Notes: generated by a model from the sequence alone, not told the origin. DNA of 64,000 nucleotides from Ruminococcus sp. (GCA_016290875.1 JAEEVL010000007.1:1-64000), one strand, 5' to 3'; counted from the first letter of the stretch, positions 34,182 through 43,524 are shown. Numbers and translations: made by a program.

Positions 34182-35318
34182 TTATACATTGACACATTCT
34201 TCTGCATCGTGTCTTGATTTCTTTTCCTCATACATATTGTCATCCATTTCCTTGAGGAACTTATCAAGGTCCCCTCCGGGTGAAAGTTTGCCCGTACCAA
34301 GAGAGAAAAGCAGTTTATATGGCTTTTGGCCGCTTGCATTGAAAGCCTTTTCCTCTTTGCGGATATTCGCTTTTATCTCCTCTATATCATTATCCGTACC
34401 GGAAGGAATGATTACCATGAATTCATCACCGGCATACCGGATGGGAATGGCCTTTTCTGTGGATGAGATGCTGAGTATCCTTGCGGCTGCGATAAGTGCC
34501 GCATCGCCCTCGTCATGACCGTAGTTATCGTTTATCGCCTTGAATCTGTCCATATCCAGCATTATTCCGCGCACCTCTGTGTGCGAATAGCGGAACATAC
34601 TCAGCAGGTGACTGAGATAATTGCGGTTGTATATCTTCGTGAGCGGATCAAGATAGGACAGCTCGTTCTGAAGTCCCATGTGCATACTCACAAGTCCGAT
34701 CGACACAGAGCACCACGCAAGGGATACTCCGTAGATAAAATACTGCGCTGTCGCACATACGATGACCGGCATAAGAAAAAGCCATACCGGTACAAACCTC
34801 GTCTTTCCGTACCTTCTGCGATGCCTTCTTCTGACGAAAACACTCGCAAACAGATAGAAGAACGTCAGGAAAAAACAATATGTCGCAAATGACTTTCTGT
34901 GGTAAATGTTGTCAGAGTCAATGCTGAAAACAAAGTTCCATTTCATATTCAGTACAAGCCCGACAAGTCCTAACGCGCCCGGCAGACACAGCCTTTTCAG
35001 CGTCCGCCGCATATGCTTTGAACTGCCGTAAAGACGCAGATCAACATAGAGCATCCACATACACGAGACGACTATATTCGCTGTATATGTGACATAATTG
35101 GTAAAATACGCTGTCGCACGCGCTCCGTCATAGTCCTGGCCGTCCACAATGAACGATATCATATCACACACACACGAAAACACCGTTACCACACACATTA
35201 TCGTGAAGAAACGGTCGCTTATCTGTCGGCGCTGTCTTACCAGATAACTGCTCAGCAGGAGCACTATCAGTATCAGCACACCCATTGAATCCGTAATTAT
35301 GATCGATTGAAGGTTCAT
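34182..35318 (-). CDS. Membrane diguanylate cyclase (GGDEF domain)
   Basis: A 378-residue protein. Six or so membrane segments fill residues 1-200 (an MHYT/7TM-like sensor of unknown signal); the GGDEF domain covers about 205-370 with DPLTKIYNRNYL, MLDMDRFKAINDNYGHDEGD and the active loop RYAGDEF, a permitted AGDEF variant. No RxxD inhibition site is visible 5 residues before it. Makes cyclic di-GMP at the inner face of the membrane. Start MNLQSII behind CGGAGG. Confidence 0.92.
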   Translation of the reverse strand: MNLQSIIITDSMGVLILIVLLLSSYLVRQRRQISDRFFTIMCVVTVFSCVCDMISFIVDGQDYDGARATAYFTNYVTYTANIVVSCMWMLYVDLRLYGSSKHMRRTLKRLCLPGALGLVGLVLNMKWNFVFSIDSDNIYHRKSFATYCFFLTFFYLFASVFVRRRHRRRYGKTRFVPVWLFLMPVIVCATAQYFIYGVSLAWCSVSIGLVSMHMGLQNELSYLDPLTKIYNRNYLSHLLSMFRYSHTEVRGIMLDMDRFKAINDNYGHDEGDAALIAAARILSISSTEKAIPIRYAGDEFMVIIPSGTDNDIEEIKANIRKEEKAFNASGQKPYKLLFSLGTGKLSPGGDLDKFLKEMDDNMYEEKKSRHDAEECVNV

Positions 35319-35409
35319 GCAGTACCTCCGTTTTATGTTTTGTTATATTATTATATCACAAGATTTTTTATATTTCAATATTATTATTGTTAATTTTTTA
35401 TATGGCAGA

Positions 35410-35436
35410 AAAAGGGCAGATATCTCTGCCCCTCCT
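35410..35436 (-). terminator. Terminator of azlCD
   Basis: Minus strand GGGGCAGAGATATCTGCCCTTTTTCTG hairpin with T run. A second, closer hairpin (AAACTG...CAGTTTTCC) lies at 35478-35510. Confidence 0.65.
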
Positions 35437-35513
35437 GAGTTTCAGGATCTTATCCTGTTATTATTGCTGCGGATAAGGAAAACTGCCCCTGTCAGGGTCA
35501 CAGTTTCCTTGTA

Positions 35514-35813
35514 TCATATGAAGAATCCTGCGATATATGCCGCTGCTGCTGCCGCAAGTGCAACTGCGATCAGCGGAAGTCCGAAGTATGCGAGCACGAT
35601 AGCCGCGGCTGTTCCGGCAATCGCGGTAATGTAGCTCCCTGTGCTGTAAAATATCGCCGGTATTGTCATCGCACTGAGCACCGCATATGGAATATAATAC
35701 AGAAAGCTGCGGAAAAAACCTGACTTTATCTTCTTCCTGAAAAATGCGAACGGTACCATTCGGATAAGATATGTAACGCTCGCCATTACTAATATGTATA
35801 CGGTCAGCTTCAC
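35514..35813 (-). CDS. azlD: Branched-chain amino acid exporter subunit AzlD
   Basis: A 99-residue protein with about four membrane segments, beginning MKLTVYILVMASVTYLIRMVPFAFFRKKI as in AzlD/YgaH proteins. Works with AzlC to export branched-chain amino acids or analogues. It overlaps azlC by 4 bases. Confidence 0.9.
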   Translation of the reverse strand: MKLTVYILVMASVTYLIRMVPFAFFRKKIKSGFFRSFLYYIPYAVLSAMTIPAIFYSTGSYITAIAGTAAAIVLAYFGLPLIAVALAAAAAAYIAGFFI

Positions 35814-36490
35814 TGAGTCTCAGCCTCCTCGTCCTTTATCGGGAAAAGAAGAGCTCCAACTGCTGCTGCCGCAACTGCGCTGATGATTATCGCAAAACCG
35901 TCAGATACAGCCGTCAGCACATATCTGAACAGCACACTCGATGCCGCTGCTATAAGCACTACCAAAAGTACGCTGAGCTGCTTCCTTGCAGGCGGCATTA
36001 TTATAGCAAGGAACATTCCGTAAAGCACTATTCCCATTGCACTGCTTATATCCGCCGGAAGAAGCTGTCCTGCCGCTGCGCCGAGAGCCGTTCCCGCAAC
36101 CCAGCCGACAAAGGCTATGGATATCATGCCATACATATACGACGGTCTCAGCCGTTCTTTCTGTGCAGAACACACCGCGAATATCTCGTCCGTTATGCCG
36201 AATGATGCTGCAAAACGGTGCGGCGGTGTGAAGCTGGTGTCGAGCTTCTGCGACAGCGAAAGCGCCATCAGCGAATACCTCAGGTTTATTACGAGCTGGA
36301 CAAGTATCATTTCGATGAGAGTTCCGCCGGCTGCTATTATGTCCACTCCGGCTGCCTGTCCGGCAGATGTGAGATTGGTCGCTGAGATAACGGCTGCTCC
36401 CAGTACGGATATGCCCGACTGGACAGCCTTGATGCCAAAACCAAAGGATACTGACAGATATCCCAGTCCTATCGGGATACCGTCATACAT
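35810..36490 (-). CDS. azlC: Branched-chain amino acid exporter subunit AzlC
   Basis: A 226-residue or slightly longer protein of the AzlC family: DGIPIGLGYLSVSFGFGIKAVQSG, TNLTSAGQAAG, FGITDEIFAVCS and MYGMISIAFVGWVAGTALG. The ATG given is inside the conserved start. The reading frame stays open upstream for LINIRSRFARG, and GAGGAAG lies 7 to 10 bases before in-frame CTG (36523) and ATT (36520), so translation probably begins at one of these non-ATG codons. Confidence 0.9.
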   Translation of the reverse strand: MYDGIPIGLGYLSVSFGFGIKAVQSGISVLGAAVISATNLTSAGQAAGVDIIAAGGTLIEMILVQLVINLRYSLMALSLSQKLDTSFTPPHRFAASFGITDEIFAVCSAQKERLRPSYMYGMISIAFVGWVAGTALGAAAGQLLPADISSAMGIVLYGMFLAIIMPPARKQLSVLLVVLIAAASSVLFRYVLTAVSDGFAIIISAVAAAAVGALLFPIKDEEAETQ

Positions 36491-36570
36491 TCCCCTGGCA
36501 AAACGTGATCTAATGTTAATCAGTAAGTCACTTCCTCAATACAAAGATTTACTTCTGTCTTTATCTGAGA

Positions 36571-37479
36571 TCATAATGCTGAGAAGTTGTCCTCGTATAC
36601 GGACATATCCTCACACTCAGCACTTGATGTGAATACTATGAATAACATGAACTGATCGTATTTCTTGATATAGTAGGTCTGCTCTACTGAATAGCCGCCC
36701 ATTGAATCATATGTTGCGGTATATGAGAGCTTGTAGAAATCCTGGCCTGCAAATTCTACCTCTTCTACCTTGCTGATGTCGGAATATGTTACGCCAACTA
36801 CCTGCTTGAGCTGCTCTTTCATATTGTCAAAGTAGTACTCTTCGTCGATAAGGTCGGAAGCACCGTCAAGGCTGTTGCTTACGTCCATATTCTCAAATGC
36901 TACGATGATGTTCTTGCCGCCTTCGCCCTTTGCGTATACCTCATAGATGCTTGCCTGTTCAAGAAGCTCCTGGTCGAAGTTCTCTTCGTTGTCCGTTACG
37001 TCGAGAGCAAGGTTCATCATGCTGAGTATCTCTTCTTCCGTTGCACATACCCAGTCTTCCGGTATCTCAAACTTCAAGCCTGCAAATTCACTCTTGTAGA
37101 CGCCGTTCTTGTTAGTGCCGCGCTTGAAGTTTACAGCTGCTTCTGCCTTGTTGGTGGAGTTTTCAGTTGTTTCTTCTTCGTCTCCGCCGGGAAGCTTTAT
37201 CTTCTTGCCGCTCTTTGTTGTTTCTTCTTCGTCATCATCGTCCTCGTCGTCTTCATCTGTGGACTCTGTTGCTTTCTTGCTCTTGCGGCTCTTCTTGGTG
37301 GTCTCCTCTTCTTCGTCTTCTTCGTCGTCGTCTTCGTCTTCATCATCAGTTGTGTCTGTCACGGAAGTCTTCTGCTTCTTCTTGCCTGATGAAGAACTGT
37401 CATCGTCATCCTTGCCGCAGGCTGTGAACATACTGCCGCACATTACTAATGCCATTAAAAATGCTATCTTCTTTTTCAT
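36571..37479 (-). CDS. Lipoprotein with long acidic stalk
   Basis: A 302-residue lipoprotein (lipobox FTAC after MKKKIAFLMALVMCGSM). Residues 23-115 are an extreme Asp/Glu tract broken by three TTK...K basic patches, then a soluble domain of about 180 residues (FEIPEDWVCATEEEILSMMNLALD...TYYIKKYDQFMLFIVFTSSAECEDM) of the PsbP/DUF1795-like kind. Last gene of a three-gene envelope operon. Confidence 0.75.
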   Translation of the reverse strand: MKKKIAFLMALVMCGSMFTACGKDDDDSSSSGKKKQKTSVTDTTDDEDEDDDEEDEEEETTKKSRKSKKATESTDEDDEDDDDEEETTKSGKKIKLPGGDEEETTENSTNKAEAAVNFKRGTNKNGVYKSEFAGLKFEIPEDWVCATEEEILSMMNLALDVTDNEENFDQELLEQASIYEVYAKGEGGKNIIVAFENMDVSNSLDGASDLIDEEYYFDNMKEQLKQVVGVTYSDISKVEEVEFAGQDFYKLSYTATYDSMGGYSVEQTYYIKKYDQFMLFIVFTSSAECEDMSVYEDNFSAL

Positions 37480-37495
37480 TATTATCCCTCCGGAA

Positions 37496-38434
37496 TTATC
37501 TGTGTCGTCCGCTGCCGACGTGTCCTCCGCCGCTGTGACCGCCGCCGCTTCTGTGGCCGCCGCCGCTGCTGCTGGACTCTATCTTATGCTTTGTGGTGTA
37601 TGTACGTATGAATGTATCCGATTTCTCGGAGAACGCTGATCTGTCAGACGAAACATAAACACTTGGATTCGTCTTGTTCTTGAACTTGTACTTGCTCTTT
37701 GCTACAAAGTACACTATTACGGCGATGATGAAGCCTAAACCAAATGAAAGTATAAATCTGATAAACAATGCGCCGGGAGCCATTTGTTCTGTAACATAGA
37801 ACTCGCTTCCTGTATCAAAGAAATACAGTCCTTTTACCTTGTCCTTTTCAAAACTCAGCTTGCTTACTTTATAGTGATCATTATGAGTAGCGAGTATCAA
37901 GCAGAACTGCTCTATCGCTTCCTTGAACATCTTCGGATCAGGTTCAAGATCTGATGACGGGAGATAAGCTCCTACTTCATCAAGTATCTTTTCTCTCTCA
38001 TCTTCATCAAATATTATTCCTGCTTTTCCTGCACAACTCAGATAGTCATATGCAGGGCTCTTACCTGAAACATCAAGGTAAAGCAAAAGACCGTCAACAT
38101 TGTCTTTTCCTGATTCAATATCATATATGATTCCGGTTTTTTCAGGTGTATCCTCATCAGAAATATAAGTTCCGCTAACGTAAACGATAATGTTCATCTC
38201 AAGCTCTTCCGAACAGCTCCGGAGAGTCTTGTTGAGATCCTTTATCTGCTTGCTGTCAAACAGACCTCTATCGTCCATTACCGTTGCGACCGCTTCGTCC
38301 TTATTGTATGGGACTCTCAGGTTCTTGCCCCTGAACGCCGGCAGCGTCGCAAGCACATAGCTGAGCACTATCAGCACTATGAACAGTGCGATACACTTTA
38401 ATATGGCGAGAAATACATTTTCTTTCTTCTTCAC
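37496..38434 (-). CDS. TPM-domain membrane protein
   Basis: A 312-residue protein: membrane anchor 8-30, TPM domain (about 55-200, with VMDDRGLFDSKQIKDLNKTLRSCSEELEMNIIVYVS), second membrane segment about 232-252, and a Gly/His/Ser-rich tail (GGGHRSGGGHSGGGH) as in the TPM/YgcG family. Thought to take part in membrane-protein quality control; the precise role is unknown. Overlaps the upstream gene by 4 bases and follows it in an operon. Confidence 0.82.
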   Translation of the reverse strand: MKKKENVFLAILKCIALFIVLIVLSYVLATLPAFRGKNLRVPYNKDEAVATVMDDRGLFDSKQIKDLNKTLRSCSEELEMNIIVYVSGTYISDEDTPEKTGIIYDIESGKDNVDGLLLYLDVSGKSPAYDYLSCAGKAGIIFDEDEREKILDEVGAYLPSSDLEPDPKMFKEAIEQFCLILATHNDHYKVSKLSFEKDKVKGLYFFDTGSEFYVTEQMAPGALFIRFILSFGLGFIIAVIVYFVAKSKYKFKNKTNPSVYVSSDRSAFSEKSDTFIRTYTTKHKIESSSSGGGHRSGGGHSGGGHVGSGRHR

Positions 38435-39504
38435 TTCATGATACCTCCGATCAGTCCTGTACAGAGTATCATGACCGCAGAGACTGCTGCACCTATACAG
38501 GCACAGAAGAGTCTCAACTTCTTCTTGTCAAGCGGCGGTGTTCCGGCAATTTTACCGGTCTGTCCGTTTATTGCGAACTCATACATTTCGCCCTTGTACT
38601 TGTATGTCATGAACCACACCGGCAGCATCATATACTGCCATTTTGTGCCGTTGATATTGTATTGCTCTACCGAGGGAACAACGACGTTATAACCCTGAAT
38701 AGTGCTGTTTGTCGTGTTCTTTCCGGCAAGCTGCGCTCTCTGTCGGATACGTGGGAAGACCTCAGCCTTGTCAACGTCGTACTTGTCTGCAAAGAAACCG
38801 CTGAGATACGACATTGAGAAATCTTTCAGATCCTTGTAGTCATACGGCTCGATAGCCTCCATAAGGAGATCGTCTATCTTGCTCTCGCCGTCAGCCGGTA
38901 TACCGTCAACACAGACTTTACCCTTTCGTACTATGCGGAACTCGTCCGTCTGAGTGTAGCGGTAGTTTCCCGAAGTCCATGTCTTTATCTTCTTGCCGAT
39001 AGCACTGAAATCAACGGCAACATCGCAGTCGGCTACCCAGAACGGTACATACAGTCCTGTCATTTTCTCGATCTGCTGCTGGCTCTTGAAGTCAGACGGC
39101 ACGAACATTCGCTTGTTTACCCATTTTTTGAAAATGTCCGTTGCGGAGTCCCTGGTCAGCTTGAAGCCTATGACCTTATGGGGACGGTAGGAACCGGTTA
39201 GTTTTCCGGAAAGTATTACGGGGTTGTGGCAATAATAGCAGAACAATGCTGTCTGCTGGTCGTCACACATAATATCTGCACCGCAGCTGTTACAATGGTA
39301 CAGCTGGTTGTGATCCTCAAAATCCTGCTGCACTCCTGCTTCTTCAGGTTCAGGGATACTGTTTTCTGCAGCAGCGCAGATCTGCTTGATCTCTTCCACC
39401 GTAAAGCTGCTGAGACAGTATTCACAGGTCAGCTTTTGCGTGGCAGGATCGAATTTCAGATCGGCGTTGCAGTTTGGGCATTTGTATTCAGCAACATCCG
39501 CCAA
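38431..39504 (-). CDS. Zinc-ribbon membrane protein
   Basis: A 357-residue protein with an N-terminal zinc ribbon (YKCPNCNADLKFDPATQKLTCEYCLSSF), a second CxxC pair (YHCNSCGADIMCDD...LFCYYCHNPVI), a beta-rich domain and one or two C-terminal membrane segments (KLRLFCACIGAAVSAVMILCTGLIGGI). Similar proteins accompany TPM proteins. First gene of the operon. The start is TTG behind AAAGGAG. Confidence 0.78.
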   Translation of the reverse strand: MADVAEYKCPNCNADLKFDPATQKLTCEYCLSSFTVEEIKQICAAAENSIPEPEEAGVQQDFEDHNQLYHCNSCGADIMCDDQQTALFCYYCHNPVILSGKLTGSYRPHKVIGFKLTRDSATDIFKKWVNKRMFVPSDFKSQQQIEKMTGLYVPFWVADCDVAVDFSAIGKKIKTWTSGNYRYTQTDEFRIVRKGKVCVDGIPADGESKIDDLLMEAIEPYDYKDLKDFSMSYLSGFFADKYDVDKAEVFPRIRQRAQLAGKNTTNSTIQGYNVVVPSVEQYNINGTKWQYMMLPVWFMTYKYKGEMYEFAINGQTGKIAGTPPLDKKKLRLFCACIGAAVSAVMILCTGLIGGIMK

Positions 39505-39638
39505 AATGATCAGCTCCTTTATCTGAACTCAGCGGCACCTTAAACCGCTGTGATCCGTATTACAGGTATCCGGACGCTCCATCCGGCGCCCTTCTGTCAA
39601 CTGCCGGCAAACTTCCGCACAGTTGGATACACACTATA

Positions 39639-39667
39639 ATAATACCACAAGTAAACTTTTTTTGCAA
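39639..39667 (-). promoter_or_regulatory. Promoter of the zinc-ribbon/TPM/lipoprotein operon
   Basis: Minus strand TTGCAA (39662-39667), 17 bases, TATTAT (39639-39644). It leaves a leader of about 130 bases. Confidence 0.55.
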
Positions 39668-39738
39668 TAGTAATTTACAAAATACGATGTATCGCCCTCG
39701 CTTTTTGGAGAATGTGTATCTGATTTATCTGTATTGCC

Positions 39739-39767
39739 TTGACAAGTTTGGTGAATTGATTTATAAT
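39739..39767 (+). promoter_or_regulatory. Promoter of the citrate synthase gene
   Basis: TTGACA (39739-39744), 17 bases, TATAAT (39762-39767). Confidence 0.85.
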
Positions 39768-39835
39768 AGAGGTGTACGCTGAAAGATATTTTTATAGATA
39801 AGCGTAAAACAATAAAGGAAAGAGATGATGTTGAT

Positions 39836-41203
39836 ATGAAGTCCGGATTCCCCGAAGTAACACCAGAAATCGAAAAACTCGCCGAAAGATCAGTCGAAGG
39901 ATACAAGATTGATCCCGCCCTTTTCACGCAGTATGACGTTAAACGCGGTCTGCGCGACATCAACGGCAACGGCGTCATTGCCGGGCTCACCAACATCAGT
40001 ACCATAAAAGTCCTCGAAACAGGCGACGGTATGCCTAATCACGGTGACGGCAAGCTCTATTACCGCGGTATCGACGTCGAAGACATAGTAAGCGGCTTCA
40101 TCAAGGAAAAACGCTTCGGTTTCGAGGAAACTATCTACCTGCTGCTCTTCGGCTATATGCCCTCAGAGCACGAGCTCGGCGAATTCAGGCAGATACTTGC
40201 GGATTTCCGCACACTGCCCTCATCTTTCACAAGAGATGTGATCATGAAGGCTCCGAGCGACAATATGATGAATACTCTTGCAAAGTGCGTGCTCGCACTT
40301 TACTCTTACGATAATAATGCCAACGACATATCCGTTCCCAATGTTCTGCGCCAGTGTATCGGTCTGATAACACTCTTCCCTGTACTCGCTGTCTACGGTT
40401 ATCAGGCATACAAGTATACCAGCTTCGGAGGAAGTCTGTTTATCCACGATCCCCAGCCGGATCTGTCGATAGCTGAGAACCTGCTGTATATGCTGCGCCC
40501 GAACAAGAATTATACAGAGCTCGAGGCACGTATCCTCGACCTGGCGCTGGTGCTCCACGCAGAACACGGCGGCGGAAACAACTCCACCTTTACGGTCCAC
40601 GTTGTTTCGTCGTCGGGAACGGATACTTACTCGGCTATCGCTGCCGCTCTCGGTTCACTGAAAGGTCCGAAGCACGGCGGTGCGAACATCAAGGTCGTTA
40701 TGATGTTCGATGACATGAAGGAGAATGTCGGCGACTGGAAAGATGAGGAAGAAGTGAAAAGCTACCTCCGCACTCTGCTCCACAAGAAGGCTTTCGACCG
40801 CTCCGGTCTTATCTACGGCATGGGACACGCTGTCTACTCGCAGTCCGATCCGAGGGCAAAGGTCTTCAAGCAGTTCGTCGAAAAGCTCTCCGCTGAAAAA
40901 GGCAAAAGTGACGAATTCCAGCTGTATTCAATGGTCGAAAGACTCGCTCCCGAGGTCATCGCAGAGGAACGCCGTATCTACAAAGGCGTCTGTGCGAATG
41001 TGGACTTTTACAGCGGTTTCGTTTACCGTATGCTCGGCATACCGGACGAGCTGTTCACGCCCCTGTTCGCTGTATCGCGTATCGCAGGCTGGTCGGCTCA
41101 CCGCATAGAAGAACTCATAAACTCAAACAAGATCATACGTCCCGCTTACAAGGCTATATCACCTATGCGCGAGTATACCGATATGGAGAACAGAATGGAT
41201 TAA
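39836..41203 (+). CDS. Citrate synthase
   Basis: Condenses acetyl-CoA and oxaloacetate; 455 residues, of the longer type found in Clostridia. Active-site parts: GDGKLYYRGIDVEDIV, LHAEHGGGNNSTFTVHVVSSSGTD, LKGPKHGGAN and GMGHAVYSQSDPRAK. With no complete cycle it likely feeds 2-oxoglutarate and glutamate synthesis. Just upstream a four-codon ORF (ATG ATG TTG ATA TGA) sits at the good AAAGGA site and overlaps this start, so translation may be coupled to it. Confidence 0.95.
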   Translation: MKSGFPEVTPEIEKLAERSVEGYKIDPALFTQYDVKRGLRDINGNGVIAGLTNISTIKVLETGDGMPNHGDGKLYYRGIDVEDIVSGFIKEKRFGFEETIYLLLFGYMPSEHELGEFRQILADFRTLPSSFTRDVIMKAPSDNMMNTLAKCVLALYSYDNNANDISVPNVLRQCIGLITLFPVLAVYGYQAYKYTSFGGSLFIHDPQPDLSIAENLLYMLRPNKNYTELEARILDLALVLHAEHGGGNNSTFTVHVVSSSGTDTYSAIAAALGSLKGPKHGGANIKVVMMFDDMKENVGDWKDEEEVKSYLRTLLHKKAFDRSGLIYGMGHAVYSQSDPRAKVFKQFVEKLSAEKGKSDEFQLYSMVERLAPEVIAEERRIYKGVCANVDFYSGFVYRMLGIPDELFTPLFAVSRIAGWSAHRIEELINSNKIIRPAYKAISPMREYTDMENRMD

Positions 41204-41262
41204 GTCTCATTGACTTAAAAATGAGATCACAAAGGGATATTATCCCTTAAACAGATATATTA

Positions 41263-41272
41263 TAAACGTTTA
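41263..41272 (+). promoter_or_regulatory. Possible LacI/CcpA-type operator
   Basis: TAAACGTTTA, a perfect 10-base palindrome with central CG, 30 bases before the epimerase-like start. This resembles LacI-family half-site pairs; no regulator gene is adjacent. Confidence 0.35.
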
Positions 41273-41302
41273 CATTATTCAGATCTGAAAGGAATGGTTC
41301 AC

Positions 41303-42313
41303 ATGAAAAACACTACTCAGTTAATCAACTGGAACGGCACTACCTGTGTTAAGCTCAACTCCGGCGGCTATGAGGCTCTCATCGCTTACGAGATAGGCTC
41401 CAACGTCATCCGTCTCCGCAACAACCTTGTTGGAATGGAGTTCTTCCGCTACAAGGACGACAACACAGCTGACGAAATAAGACAGTCCGCAGAGGTATGG
41501 GGACTCCCCACGCTCTATCTGCCGAACCGTTTCGCTGACGGCGTTCTCAAGACATCAGACGCTGTTTATCACCTGCCCGTGAATGAAAAGGCTCCCTTCA
41601 ACAATCACATACACGGCTTCCTCCACAAGAGAGTGTTCGAGGTCGTAGAGCACAACGCTGACAACAACTGCGCTTGGCTCAAGACACGCTATGTTTACGA
41701 CGAGAACGACGAATTCTTCCAGTATCTCCCCGTTCCTTTCATAGCTGAGTATACTTTCACACTCTCCGAGAACGGTCTTGAACAGGATATAAAGTTCACA
41801 AACACTTCAGGCAGCAAGGTGCTCCCGATGTCTCTCGCTTCACATACAACTATCAATGCGCCTTTCGTTGACGGTGCTAAAGAGAGCGATATCCGCCTCA
41901 CAGTTCCGATAGGCAAGAAGTGCGAGCTCAATGAGCGCTGCCTCCCGACAGGCAACCTCAAGTCCCTCACAATGTGGGACCTCGAGTACAAGACAGGCAA
42001 CAAGTGCCCTGTTCTCCAGGTGTGCGACAACGATATGTACTTCGGTGAGGAGACTGACCTCGACCATGAGAAGTTCCACGGTATCATCGCCGAGGACATC
42101 GCAAGCGGAAGAAAGCTCTGCTATGAGGTATCAGACGAGTATAAGTTCTGGATAATCTGGAACGACCGCGGTTTCAACCACTACTTCTGCCCCGAGCCGA
42201 TGACCGCTATGATCGACGCTCCCAACCTCAGTATGCCGGCTGATGTTACAGGCTACCGTGAGGTAAAGCCCGGCGAGACATTCGAGGCTCACGAGAGATT
42301 CTTCACCAAGTAA
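41303..42313 (+). CDS. Aldose 1-epimerase-like protein
   Basis: A 336-residue beta-sandwich protein of the galactose-mutarotase family: VWGLPTLYLPNRFADGVL, FNNHIHGFLHKRVFEV (catalytic His region), TFTLSENGLEQDIKFTNTSGSKVLPMSLASHTTINAPF and a C-terminal acidic region. Likely interconverts sugar anomers, useful beside cellobiose phosphorolysis. Start MKNTTQ, which is three codons inside the first ATG and best placed for AAAGGAATGG. Confidence 0.85.
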   Translation: MKNTTQLINWNGTTCVKLNSGGYEALIAYEIGSNVIRLRNNLVGMEFFRYKDDNTADEIRQSAEVWGLPTLYLPNRFADGVLKTSDAVYHLPVNEKAPFNNHIHGFLHKRVFEVVEHNADNNCAWLKTRYVYDENDEFFQYLPVPFIAEYTFTLSENGLEQDIKFTNTSGSKVLPMSLASHTTINAPFVDGAKESDIRLTVPIGKKCELNERCLPTGNLKSLTMWDLEYKTGNKCPVLQVCDNDMYFGEETDLDHEKFHGIIAEDIASGRKLCYEVSDEYKFWIIWNDRGFNHYFCPEPMTAMIDAPNLSMPADVTGYREVKPGETFEAHERFFTK

Positions 42314-42345
42314 TATTACGATTTTGTAATATTGTTAAATATGTA

Positions 42346-42374
42346 TTGACTTTACGGTGCTTCAGTGCTATTAT
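42346..42374 (+). promoter_or_regulatory. Promoter of the 52-residue membrane protein
   Basis: TTGACT (42346-42351), 17 bases, TATTAT (42369-42374). Confidence 0.65.
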
Positions 42375-42403
42375 GGTCTCAGATGATATTGGGAGGCGAT
42401 ACT

Positions 42404-42562
42404 ATGCGGCTGAAAGACATAGTCATTAGAGTTGCCATTATCGCTGCTGTATGCGCGCTGATATGGTACGGACTGGGATTGTTTACCGATACCGCTGAGG
42501 ATAACCATTCCACAGCAACAAGCGGACGTGAAAGTCAGCACGAACGGATTGAGAATATGTGA
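42404..42562 (+). CDS. Small single-pass membrane protein
   Basis: A 52-residue protein beginning MRLKDIVIRVAIIAAVCALIW, one membrane helix (about 5-25) and a polar His/Ser/Glu tail. GGGAGG before the start, own promoter and a terminator directly after the stop make it a complete single-gene unit. No family recognised. Confidence 0.65.
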   Translation: MRLKDIVIRVAIIAAVCALIWYGLGLFTDTAEDNHSTATSGRESQHERIENM

Positions 42563-42592
42563 AAAAAGCGCACTCAGGTGCGCTTTTTTCTA
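42561..42592. terminator. Terminator
   Basis: AAAAAAGCGCAC-tcag-GTGCGCTTTTTT. Confidence 0.9.
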
Positions 42593-42634
42593 TATGGCGG
42601 CAAGAATTGCTTTATTGGATTGTGCAGAATAACA

Positions 42635-42717
42635 AAAGTGATGAATTTATCACTTTTAGCATTGACTTTCTGATATTCAGGTGATATAATTGTCACAGAT
42701 AGTGATAAATATATCAC
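42635..42717 (+). promoter_or_regulatory. Promoter with three GTGAT/ATCAC operators
   Basis: TTGACT (42662-42667), 17 bases, TATAAT (42685-42690). Three inverted repeats with the same arms: AAAGTGAT/ATCACTTT (42635-42656), GTGATATAATTGTCAC over the -10 (42681-42696) and GTGATAAATATATCAC (42702-42717). Likely binding sites of the XRE regulator encoded by the second gene. Confidence 0.65.
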
Positions 42718-42736
42718 ATCAAAGGAGGTCAACATT

Positions 42737-43207
42737 ATGAAAGTCAATGAAAAGAAAATTCTTACACAACACGGACAGGCGTTTATCAATCTTATATGGG
42801 GTATTGCAATGGTTCTGCTCCCGATAGCAACTACGATCAGAAAGCATTTTAACAGCTATACAAACGGCATATTTTACCGCTCTATGAATATGCTGGCAGC
42901 GTTTTGTGCTTTGTTATTAATACTATATACATCAGGTTTAAAAAAGCAACCCGAGGACGAGCTCTCTCAGTCGCTCATGCTCAAAGCAACAGCCACGGCT
43001 GCATATGTAGAGATATTCGCTGTTGCTGCTCTGTCAACAGGTATGCTTGTGACAGGCATTTTAAGAAATGACGAAACCTTCAGCGTCACCAGCTTTGATG
43101 TTTTGAACCTCGCGATGTTTCTCTGCGGAGTTTACCATATTGCAAGAAACGCCATATTCCTGTGGCTTGACCGCACTCCGAAAGAATGCGACGAAGAGGA
43201 AGAATAA
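42737..43207 (+). CDS. Four-helix membrane protein paired with XRE regulator
   Basis: A 156-residue protein with about four membrane segments ([68 protein letters not shown]) and an acidic end. AAAGGAGG precedes the start. Its stop overlaps the start of the XRE gene (TAATG), so the two are made together. Similar pairs are widespread in Firmicutes; function unknown. Confidence 0.72.
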   Translation: MKVNEKKILTQHGQAFINLIWGIAMVLLPIATTIRKHFNSYTNGIFYRSMNMLAAFCALLLILYTSGLKKQPEDELSQSLMLKATATAAYVEIFAVAALSTGMLVTGILRNDETFSVTSFDVLNLAMFLCGVYHIARNAIFLWLDRTPKECDEEEE

Positions 43208-43416
43208 TGTCCGTACTGAAAACTAAACTCAAGGAATACCGCGCCAGATACGATATGAAGCAGGGCGAGCTCGCTGACCGCGTCGGAGTCCGCCGAGAGA
43301 CAATCATCCGTCTCGAAAAGGGACTGTATAACCCTTCCCTCAAGCTCGCTATGGATATTGCCACTGTGTTCAGCACTACCGTCGAGGAGCTCTTCTCCTT
43401 TGAGGACGAGTCTTAA
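43207..43416 (+). CDS. XRE-family transcriptional regulator
   Basis: A 69-residue single helix-turn-helix protein: [59 protein letters not shown], the compact YgzD/anti-repressor-like type. Start MSVLKTK behind GAGGAAG. Probably represses its own operon through the GTGAT/ATCAC repeats upstream. Confidence 0.9.
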   Translation: MSVLKTKLKEYRARYDMKQGELADRVGVRRETIIRLEKGLYNPSLKLAMDIATVFSTTVEELFSFEDES

Positions 43417-43524
43417 TACAAAGGTCATAATTTGTTCACAAACAGGCGGAATTATTATGTTATGTTGGAAGATGTGCACAAAAAATATACTAAAAATAAT
43501 ACATCTTAATTTCTGTGATACCTA

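Noticed and set aside
37109..37639. Poly-serine ORF on the plus strand
   Set aside because: It is the reverse complement of the Asp/Glu stalk of the lipoprotein gene at 36571-37479.
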